Origin: Nocardioides sp. LHD-245
GTDB taxonomy: Bacteria; Actinomycetota; Actinomycetes; Propionibacteriales; Nocardioidaceae
Assembly (NCBI RefSeq): GCF_030929495.1
Contig: NZ_JAVFWN010000012.1
Coordinates: forward strand, 1-64,000
Direction: 5' to 3'
DNA: 64,000 bases
The notes beneath the pieces were generated by a model. It worked only from the letters and a program-made list of their open reading frames with translations. It was not told where the DNA came from and did no database searches. The position numbers and the translations under genes were made by a program. Shown in pieces: positions 58,484-64,000 of this stretch (its first letter is position 1; every line of letters starts with the position of its first letter).

Positions 58484-58499
58484 GGTTGACACGGCAACC
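58484..58499. promoter_or_regulatory. Dyad and -35-like element before pirin
   Basis: GGTTG-ACACGG-CAACC is a 5-bp dyad (58484-58499) that contains TTGACA, a perfect -35 hexamer; a related CCAACC follows at 58503-58508. No convincing -10 is seen 17 bases on, so an operator reading is as likely. Low confidence. Confidence 0.3.
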
Positions 58500-58529
58500 A
58501 ATCCAACCAGCCACCTGGAGGTGGAGGAG

Positions 58530-59483
58530 ATGCCCGCTATCACCGTCGACGACCTGACCGTCCTGCAGCGTCTGAAGGCGCCGGGGCTCGGTGACCAACC
58601 GCGCCCGGTCTGGCAGGTGACGACCGCGCCGCAGGGCTACGAGGGGGAGGGCTTCCCGGTGCGGCGGGCGTTCGCCGGCATCGACCTGCGTCATCTCGAC
58701 CCGTTCATCATGATGGACCAGATGGGCGAGGTGGAGTATGCGCCGGGTGAGCCCAAGGGCACCCCGTGGCACCCGCACCGCGGCTTCGAGACCGTCACCT
58801 ACATCATCGACGGCGTCTTCGACCACCAGGACAGCCACGGTGGCGGCGGCAGCATCACCAACGGCGACACCCAGTGGATGACCGCCGGCAGCGGGCTGCT
58901 GCACATCGAGACGCCGCCCGAGTGGCTGGTCCAGGCCGGTGGCCTGTTCCACGGCATCCAGCTCTGGGTGAACCTGCCCAAGACCGACAAGGTGAACGAC
59001 CCGCGCTACCAGGACATCCGCTCGGGCGAGGTCGCGCTGCTCGCCAGCGACGACGCCGGCGCGCTCGTCCGGGTGATCGCGGGCAGCGTCGGCGGGCACG
59101 CCGGCCCCGGGTCGACGTACAGTCCGATGACGCTCGTGCACGCCACTCTGGAGCCCGGCTCGCGGCTGGATCTGCCCTGGCAGGTCGACTACAACGCGCT
59201 GGTCTACGTCCTCAACGGCTCCGGGACGGTCGGCGCAACCGAGCCGAGTCCTGTGCACACCGGCCAGACCGCGGTGCTCGGTGCCGGCGACTACCTGACG
59301 ATCGCCGCCGACGGCACCCAGGAGAGCCGCTCGCCGAAGCTCGACGTCATCGTCGTCGGCGGCCGGCCGATCGGGGAGCCGATCGCCTGGGCCGGGCCGT
59401 TCGTGATGAACACCAAGGCCGAGGTGATGGCGGCGTACGAGGACTTCCAGAAGGGCCGGTTCGGCCTGCCGATCGGCGGCTGA
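58530..59483 (+). CDS. Pirin family protein
   Basis: 317 residues from ATG 58530 with GGAGG eight bases upstream. Bicupin: WHPHRGFETVTYIIDGVFDHQDSHGGGGSITNGDTQWMTAGSGLLHIETPP carries the metal ligands His81 and His83 plus a later His and Glu; FHGIQLWVNLPKTDKVNDPRYQDI is a pirin hallmark. Bacterial pirins have quercetinase or regulatory roles; none can be fixed here. A dyad GGTTG-N6-CAACC lies just upstream (58484-58499). Confidence 0.92.
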   Translation: MPAITVDDLTVLQRLKAPGLGDQPRPVWQVTTAPQGYEGEGFPVRRAFAGIDLRHLDPFIMMDQMGEVEYAPGEPKGTPWHPHRGFETVTYIIDGVFDHQDSHGGGGSITNGDTQWMTAGSGLLHIETPPEWLVQAGGLFHGIQLWVNLPKTDKVNDPRYQDIRSGEVALLASDDAGALVRVIAGSVGGHAGPGSTYSPMTLVHATLEPGSRLDLPWQVDYNALVYVLNGSGTVGATEPSPVHTGQTAVLGAGDYLTIAADGTQESRSPKLDVIVVGGRPIGEPIAWAGPFVMNTKAEVMAAYEDFQKGRFGLPIGG

Positions 59484-59495
59484 GCCGAGCGATAC

Positions 59496-60356
59496 TCACA
59501 GCATCTTGGCGAAGAACGCCTCAGCGTACGGGTTGTCGTTGTAGCGCTCGATCCGCTCGTAGCCGGAACGCTCGTACATCGCGATCGCCTCGCGCAGGCT
59601 CCCGTTCGTGTCAAGGACGACGCGGCGGTGGCCCTGCGCGGCGGCGAGCGCCTCCAGGTGGCGCAGCATCCGGGCCCCGAGGCCGGCGCCGCGCCAGTCG
59701 CCGTGCACCCACATCCGCTTGATCTCGGCGGTCCCGTCGTCGAGGACCGGGCGGATCCCGCCGTACGCGACCGGCTCGCCGTCCGACGTCGCGACGACAT
59801 AGGTCGACCCGGGCTCGGGTACGTCGGGCCCGCCCGGATCGAACCCGTCGGGGAAGCGAGCGTCGAGCTCGGCGACGTAGCGCCGGGTCGCCTCCCGGGC
59901 GATCGGCGCGTCGGAGGGCACCTCCTCCAGGCGGACCGTCGCCGCCCGCACCAGCAGGTCGGCGGTGCGCAGGGCATCGGCCAGGCGCTCCTGCTGGCGC
60001 GCGGTCAGCGGAGCGACCAGTTCCGCGGCCCGCCGCTCGGAGCGACGCTCGAGGTCGTCGTACGCGTCCTGGCCGGCGGACGTGAGCCGGACCAGCCGAC
60101 GCCGGCGGTCGGCCTCGTCGGGGACCGTCGCGACCAGGCCGTCGGACTCGAGTCGGCGCAGCATCCGGGAGAGGTGGCCCGAGTCGAGGTCGAGCCGGTC
60201 GCGCAGGGCGCGCACGGTCGCGTCCGGCGCGCTGCCCACCTCGAAGAGCAGTCGTGACACGGCGAGCGGCCGGCCGGTGCCGAGGAAGGACTCGTCGAGC
60301 ACCCCGATCCGCTGGGTGTAGGTCCGGTTGAAACGCCGCAGCACGTCCGTGAGCAT
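59496..60356 (-). CDS. MarR-GNAT fusion protein
   Basis: 286 residues in two domains. MarR: LAVSRLLFEVGSAPDATVRALRDRLDLDSGHLSRMLRRLESDGLVATVPDEADRRRRLVRLTSAGQDAYDDL (about 30-105). GNAT: GEPVAYGGIRPVLDDGTAEIKRMWVHGDWRGAGLGARMLRHLEALAAAQGHRRVVLDTNGSLREAIAMYERSGYERIERY, with the acetyl-CoA Arg/Gln-x-x-Gly-x-Gly/Ala loop as RGAGLG. The fusion ties acetylation to DNA binding. It is divergent from the nucleotidyltransferase gene. Confidence 0.9.
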   Translation of the reverse strand: MLTDVLRRFNRTYTQRIGVLDESFLGTGRPLAVSRLLFEVGSAPDATVRALRDRLDLDSGHLSRMLRRLESDGLVATVPDEADRRRRLVRLTSAGQDAYDDLERRSERRAAELVAPLTARQQERLADALRTADLLVRAATVRLEEVPSDAPIAREATRRYVAELDARFPDGFDPGGPDVPEPGSTYVVATSDGEPVAYGGIRPVLDDGTAEIKRMWVHGDWRGAGLGARMLRHLEALAAAQGHRRVVLDTNGSLREAIAMYERSGYERIERYNDNPYAEAFFAKML

Positions 60357-60462
60357 TCTCTGACTTTAGTCAGAAGAATTATCGCTGTCGACCGGACCGC
60401 TTCGCGTGCTACGTTGCTCCACTTTTTTCCGGACCGATCCGATGAGACGTGAGGACGACGAC

Positions 60463-61254
60463 GTGCACGCGCAAACAGAGCTTCTCGAACGACTGACGGC
60501 CGCCATCCGGCGAGACGAGCGGGTGCTCGGACTGGGGCTGTCCGGCTCGATGGCGGACGGGACGGCGGACGAGCACTCCGATGTCGACCTCGTCGTCGTC
60601 GTGCGCGACGAGGCGTACGACGAGGTGATGGCCGACCGGCTCGGTCTGATCGGCTCCTGGGCGTCCCTGGTCGACGGGTTCACCGGCGAGCACGTGGGGG
60701 AGCCGCGGTTGATCATCGCGCTGGTCGGCCCGCCGCTGCTGCACGTCGACTTCAAGTTCGTCCGGATCTCCGACCTCGGCGACCGCGTCGGCGATCCGGT
60801 CGTCGTCTGGGAGCGCGACGGCAGCCTCACCCGGGCCCTGGCGGCGCGGCCGGCCGCGGGGGAGGGCTACGACGCTGCGTGGGTCGAGGAGAGGTTCTGG
60901 ACCTGGATCCACTACGGTGCGACGAAGCTTGCCCGCGGGGAGCTGTTCGAGGTGATCGGCTTCCTCGGCTTCCTGCGCGAGGTGGTCCATGGACCCCTGG
61001 CCGCTGCACTCGGCGGTGTGGCCCCCCGCGGCGTACGCCGGTTGGAGACCCTCGCTCCGGACCGGGCGCGCGCCCTCGAGGCCACGGTCTGCGGGTACGA
61101 CGCCGCGGAGGCCGGCGCAGCGCTCGTCGCCTGCGTCGACCTCTACCGGGACTGGACGGCGCGCCTCACCGCCCCGCCGCGGCGCAACGAGCTGGCGGCG
61201 GGGCTGGTCGAGGACTACCTGCGCGATGTGGTCGCGCCGGGGGCCCCGCGCTGA
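60463..61254 (+). CDS. Nucleotidyltransferase-domain protein
   Basis: 263 residues from GTG 60463, with GAGGA seven bases upstream (ATG 60442 is possible). GLSGSMADGTADEHSDVDLVVVV holds the pol-beta-type GS motif and the two metal Asp40 and Asp42, as in aminoglycoside nucleotidyltransferases and their relatives. The C-terminal helical part has a conserved WTWIHYGATKLARGELFEVIGFLGFLREVV. It may adenylylate a small molecule or a drug; no target is visible. Confidence 0.85.
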   Translation: MHAQTELLERLTAAIRRDERVLGLGLSGSMADGTADEHSDVDLVVVVRDEAYDEVMADRLGLIGSWASLVDGFTGEHVGEPRLIIALVGPPLLHVDFKFVRISDLGDRVGDPVVVWERDGSLTRALAARPAAGEGYDAAWVEERFWTWIHYGATKLARGELFEVIGFLGFLREVVHGPLAAALGGVAPRGVRRLETLAPDRARALEATVCGYDAAEAGAALVACVDLYRDWTARLTAPPRRNELAAGLVEDYLRDVVAPGAPR

Positions 61255-61402
61255 CGGACAGGGACGCTCACCGTCATGGAACGGGGCCTTCCGGTGGGCG
61301 CGACAACAAGGTCTCGCCTTCCAGGACGAGGCTCTATGGCTCAGCGGTCGTGACGCACCTGGTGGGTGCGCGCCCTGTCTTGCCGCCATGGAGTCGACGT
61401 GT

Positions 61403-62008
61403 TCACCCCTGGGTGGATGCCGGTCGACCGCTCGGCAGCAGCGAAGCCGCGAGGTCGCGCGCCGTGCGCATCCGCCGGTCGTCGTCGTCGAGCCCCCGCT
61501 GCGAGACCGCGCCCTCGAGGAGCAGGAAGAGGTGCTCGGCCAGGTCGTCCCGTCCTTCGAGGTCCGGGTGGTCCAGTGCCAGGAGCTCGCCGATCCGCTC
61601 GCGGACGGCGCGCTTGTGCCCTCGCGCGAGGGCGTGCGCGGGGTGCTCGCGCGGCAGCTCGGCGGCGGCGTTGAGGAAGGCGCAGCCGCGGCCGATGTCG
61701 CGGGTGTCGAGGTAGCAGTCGAAGGTCGCGAGCACCCGCTCGCCGTCGAGCTCGGCCAGACGGGCCTCCAGGCGGGCCCACCAGAGTCGGTTGCGCTCGG
61801 CCAGACAGCTCGCCACGAGAGCGTCCTTCGAGCCGAATCGGTCGTACAGCGTGCGCTTGGTGACGCCCGACTCCGCGGCGATGGTGTCGACGCCCACCGC
61901 GGTGATGCCGTGTGCGTAGAACAGGGCGGAGGCGACGTCGAGGATCCGGCGCGCCGCGGGCGTCAGGACGATCTCGTCGGGCGTTCTCCCGGTGTCCGTT
62001 GACTTCAC
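61403..62008 (-). CDS. TetR family regulator with mirrored operator
   Basis: 201 residues. TPAARRILDVASALFYAHGITAVGVDTIAAESGVTKRTLYDRFGSKDALVASCLAERNRLW is the TetR domain. GTG 62008 is preferred over ATG 62035, since the latter would put the operator arm inside the gene. A -10-like CATACA lies five bases ahead of the GTG, so a leaderless message is likely. The C-terminal domain (LATFDCYLDTRDIGRGCAFLNAAAELP) is the TetR_C type seen in such acid- or drug-responsive repressors. Confidence 0.88.
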   Translation of the reverse strand: MKSTDTGRTPDEIVLTPAARRILDVASALFYAHGITAVGVDTIAAESGVTKRTLYDRFGSKDALVASCLAERNRLWWARLEARLAELDGERVLATFDCYLDTRDIGRGCAFLNAAAELPREHPAHALARGHKRAVRERIGELLALDHPDLEGRDDLAEHLFLLLEGAVSQRGLDDDDRRMRTARDLAASLLPSGRPASTQG

Positions 62009-62056
62009 AGATCTGTATGTTACCGTGCCGACCATGCTATACAGATCTGTGAAGTC
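62001..62056. promoter_or_regulatory. Mirrored TetR operator with divergent starts
   Basis: Perfect 18-bp arms: GACTTCACAGATCTGTAT (62001-62018) and its complement (62039-62056), 20-base centre. Each arm contains the palindrome ACAGATCTGT. On both strands it reads ATACAGATCT followed by GTGAAGTC, so a -10-like element and a GTG start codon are set symmetrically in each arm (62008 leftward, 62049 rightward). Confidence 0.8.
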
Positions 62057-62282
62057 GGGGTCTGGGGCGTTCCCTCGCCGAGCGCTCACCGTGCTCGCCC
62101 GTGTCGTCGCCGACGTCGCGAGGGGCGTGGACACGGGCCACGCGCTCCGGCACGGGCTCCCGGTGCCGGAGCACTCGCGCGGTCGGCGGGACAGCGCGCG
62201 CCGGCCGGCGCGCGCCGACAGAAGCAAGCGGGGCCCGAACCGAAGTCCAGGCCCCGCCGATGGGGTGAGTAACGGGACTTGA
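62049..62282 (+). CDS. Possible small gene divergent from TetR
   Basis: 77 codons: VKSGSGAFPRRALTVLARVV, DVARGVDTGHALRHGLPVPEHSRGR, then a basic tail. It starts at a GTG inside the operator, after TATACA, with no ribosome binding site, so it would be leaderless. The helix ALTVLARVVADVARGVDTGHALRHGL looks plausible, but the end overlaps the tRNA-His gene (62261-62336) on the other strand, so only the first half may be real. No family. Confidence 0.3.
   Translation: MKSGSGAFPRRALTVLARVVADVARGVDTGHALRHGLPVPEHSRGRRDSARRPARADRSKRGPNRSPGPADGVSNGT
62228..62257 (-). terminator. Terminator of tRNA-His
   Basis: GCGGGGC (62228-62234) and GCCCCGC (62251-62257) form a 7-bp stem with a 16-base loop, four bases downstream of the leftward tRNA-His. 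Weak but well placed. Confidence 0.55.
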
Positions 62283-62337
62283 ACCCGCGACATCCGCGAC
62301 CACAACGCGGCGCTCTACCAGCTGAGCTATACCCACC
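62261..62337 (-). tRNA. tRNA-His (GUG anticodon)
   Basis: Minus strand. Acceptor GTGGGTA with TACTCAC, an extra G at position -1 (62337) opposite discriminator C, both hallmarks of tRNA-His; anticodon loop TTGTGGT with anticodon GTG; T arm GGGTTCAAGTCCC; CCA encoded (62261-62263). It is 66 bases downstream of orn, a neighbour pair common in actinobacteria. Confidence 0.95.
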
Positions 62338-62403
62338 ATGGCTCTCGAAGAGCCGGGGACGAGTGTAGAGGCAAGCGGCCCCGAATGAGGAATCGGTATC
62401 GGC

Positions 62404-63021
62404 TCAGGGGGCGCCGAGGCCGGTGATCGAGCCGCCGTGTCGTGCTGCCGCCTCCTTGGCGGCGTCGGAGTCCGGGCCGGGGAGGGGCACGAAGACCGTG
62501 TCGCGGTAGTAGCGCAGCTCCTCGATGCTCTCCTGGATGTCGGCGAGGGCGCGGTGGTTGCCGCGCTTGGTGGGCGCGTTGAAGTAGGCGCGCGGGAACC
62601 AGCGCCTGGACAGCTCCTTGATCGAGGAGACGTCGACGATCCGGTAGTGGAGGAAGGCGTCCAGCACCGCCATGTCGCGGGCGACGAAGCCGCGGTCGGT
62701 CGCGACCGAGTTCCCGGCCAGCGGCGGCCGGCTGTCGGGCGGGCAGTGCTCGCGCAGGTAGCCCATCACCTGCTCCTCGGCCTCGTGCAGCGTCACGCCG
62801 TTCTCGAGCTCGGCGAGCAGGCCTGAGGACTCGTGCATGTTCCGCACGAACTCGATCATCTGGTCCAGCGCCTCCGCGGGCGGCTTGATGATGACGTCGA
62901 CCCCGTCGCCGAGCACGTTGAGGTCGAAGTCCGTCACCAGCGCCGCGACCTCGATGAGCGCGTCGGCGCCGAGGTCGAGGCCGGTCATCTCGCAGTCGAT
63001 CCAGACCAGTCGTTCGTTCAC
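62404..63021 (-). CDS. orn: Oligoribonuclease
   Basis: 205 residues from GTG 63021. DEDDh exonuclease: Asp9 and Glu11 in VWIDCEMTGLDLGADALIEVAALVTD, Asp in VATDRGFVARDM, and the His-x4-Asp pair in HRALADIQESIEELRYYR. It degrades RNA fragments of two to five nucleotides, including pGpG from cyclic di-GMP. The C-terminal 20 residues are a Gly/Ala tail. It is divergent from the DoxX gene. Confidence 0.96.
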   Translation of the reverse strand: MNERLVWIDCEMTGLDLGADALIEVAALVTDFDLNVLGDGVDVIIKPPAEALDQMIEFVRNMHESSGLLAELENGVTLHEAEEQVMGYLREHCPPDSRPPLAGNSVATDRGFVARDMAVLDAFLHYRIVDVSSIKELSRRWFPRAYFNAPTKRGNHRALADIQESIEELRYYRDTVFVPLPGPDSDAAKEAAARHGGSITGLGAP

Positions 63022-63115
63022 GAGCCCGCACCCTACGCCGTACGCCGTCGTGGTGCGGTGTTCTGGGGCACCGCTTCTCAGGAGTCGCTCAGCGGGGCCG
63101 GTTAGCCTCGCCGGC

Positions 63116-63619
63116 ATGAGAGGGACGCTGGCCTGGGTGGGTCTTGCCGCCCGGCTGGTGACCGGTGGTGTGTGGATCGTCGCCGGTGGGCTCAAGATCA
63201 CCGAGCCGGACGCGAGCATCGCCGCCGTCCGCGCCTACCAGCTGCTGCCGTCCTCGGTGGCCGAGGTCGTGGGCATCGCGCTGCCTGCTGTCGAGCTGGT
63301 CGTCGGCCTGGCGCTGGTGCTGGGGGTGTTCGCGCGGGGCGCGGCGGTCGTGTCGGCCGTGCTGTTCGCGGCGTTCATCGTCGGGATCGCGTCGGTATGG
63401 GCGCGCGGGATCGAGATCGACTGCGGCTGCTTCGGTGGCGGCGGGGCCAAGGCCGGCGCCGCGTCGGCGTACCCGTGGGAGATCGCCCGCGACGTCGCGC
63501 TGCTGGCCGCCTCCCTCCTCGTCGCGTTCCTCCGACGGACGCGACTGTCCCTCCATTCCCTACTGTTCACCTCGGGGCCCGACGATCGGGCCACCGTCAC
63601 CGAAGGAGCCGTGCACTGA
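63116..63619 (+). CDS. DoxX/MauE-like redox membrane protein
   Basis: 167 residues with four membrane helices (LAARLVTGGVWIVAGGLKI; VVGIALPAVELVVGLALVLGVF; AAVVSAVLFAAFIVGIASVWA; IARDVALLAASLLVAFL). Cys103 and Cys105 in IEIDCGCFGGGG sit at the outer end of helix three, a MauE/DoxX feature. It shares one base with the DsbA-like gene at 63619, and the two are likely a quinone-linked thiol oxidoreductase pair. Start ATG 63116. Confidence 0.88.
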   Translation: MRGTLAWVGLAARLVTGGVWIVAGGLKITEPDASIAAVRAYQLLPSSVAEVVGIALPAVELVVGLALVLGVFARGAAVVSAVLFAAFIVGIASVWARGIEIDCGCFGGGGAKAGAASAYPWEIARDVALLAASLLVAFLRRTRLSLHSLLFTSGPDDRATVTEGAVH

Positions 63620-64000
63620 TGTCGTCGAACTCGAAGGCCAAGGCCCGAGCGGACAAGGCCGCCGCCGAGCGGGCCGCGCAGGCCCAGCGCGAGAGCCGAC
63701 GCCGGATCTTCACCATCGTGGGCGTGCTCGGCGTCATGGTGCTCATCGTGGGCGGCTCGATCCTCGTCAGCGTCCTGAACAAGGAGGAGGTCAAGGCGGT
63801 CGGCGCCGGCTCCAGTGACTACGGGGTGACCATCGGCGATCCCGACGCGCCGCACTCGGTCATCGTCTACGAGGACTTCCTGTGCCCCTTCTGCGGGCAG
63901 CTGGAGTCCGCGACGCGCGCCGACTTCGAGAAGCTGGCGGCCGACGGCAAGGTGTTCGTCGAGTACCGCCCGTTCGACCTGCTCAGCCAGAGCTTCGGCG
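63619..64000 (+). CDS. DsbA-family thiol oxidoreductase, N-terminal part
   Basis: 127 residues are visible; the gene runs out of the window. A basic N-terminus (KAKARADKAAAERAAQAQRESRRR), one membrane helix (IFTIVGVLGVMVLIVGGSILVSVL, about 30-53), then the thioredoxin fold with the CPFC active site (Cys89, Cys92) in VIVYEDFLCPFCGQLE. This is the DsbA/thioredoxin_4 family, anchored outside. With the DoxX-like partner it likely catalyses disulfide formation in exported proteins. Confidence 0.9.
   Translation, partial: MSSNSKAKARADKAAAERAAQAQRESRRRIFTIVGVLGVMVLIVGGSILVSVLNKEEVKAVGAGSSDYGVTIGDPDAPHSVIVYEDFLCPFCGQLESATRADFEKLAADGKVFVEYRPFDLLSQSFG

Noticed and set aside
61354..61370. Terminator CGCACC-TGGTG-GGTGCG between the nucleotidyltransferase and TetR genes
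   Set aside because: A 6-bp stem is expected by chance in such GC-rich DNA; nothing else stands out in this 148-base gap.

Overview
The window is 64 kb of very GC-rich DNA, densely packed with genes on both strands. Start codons are often GTG and stop/start overlaps of the ATGA or GTGA type are common. Gene content (SigE-type ECF sigma factors, DUF3039, DUF2017, DUF3152, DUF3618, PknB-like kinase, GAF-ANTAR protein, Mec/CysO/CysM) points to an actinomycete. A member of the Nocardioidaceae such as Nocardioides is the best guess, but that family assignment is inference. No gap without a gene or RNA reaches 300 bases; the longest, 52510-52744 and 62057-62260, are described below.

Layout. 1-9918: the end of a short-chain dehydrogenase, a sigma factor with a membrane partner, a YerB-like lipoprotein, two TetR regulators with candidate operators, a YqgE protein, a DHA2 efflux pump, and a DUF3039/helicase pair. 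9942-14009: an iron-siderophore ABC system (ATPase, binding lipoprotein, one fused double permease) behind an IdeR/DtxR-like box. 13982-17537: HxlR, thioesterase, a striking six-copy repeat array, a MarR/MFS pair and a DUF1697 protein. 17569-42465: the gene order clpS, DUF2017, mec, cysO, cysM, murI, metallo-beta-lactamase, rph, rdgB, which is the order of M. tuberculosis Rv1331-Rv1341. It is interrupted here by three blocks: tctCBA with its two-component system and a desaturase; an AraC gene with a second iron ABC system and two secreted enzymes; and a sigma factor, a two-component system, an ABC exporter and an SGNH hydrolase.

42483-44108 is a decayed patch around tRNA-Leu(UAG): a sigma-factor remnant and a frameshifted HNH nuclease. 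44190-50449 holds an M20 amidohydrolase, a proline-rich membrane protein, a Bcp peroxiredoxin, a nickel/cobalt ECF transporter (cbiMNQO) with a Nur-like box, a DUF3618 protein and a GroES-like protein. 50549-56642 holds a WYL regulator pair, an SRPBCC protein, a GAF-ANTAR protein, a Ser/Thr kinase and a glycerophosphodiesterase. 56716-64000 holds tRNA-Lys, a PYROXD2-type oxidoreductase, a pirin, a MarR-GNAT fusion, a nucleotidyltransferase, a TetR gene with a mirrored operator, tRNA-His, orn, and the start of a DoxX/DsbA thiol-redox pair.

Common themes are metal uptake (two iron systems and one nickel/cobalt system), sulfur-carrier cysteine synthesis, and many local regulator/operator units. 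The least explained signals are non-coding: the 32-bp-period inverted array at 15044-15217, the two related GTAAC-type dyad elements at 5059-5137 and 52523-52720, and the mirrored promoter/operator at 62001-62056.
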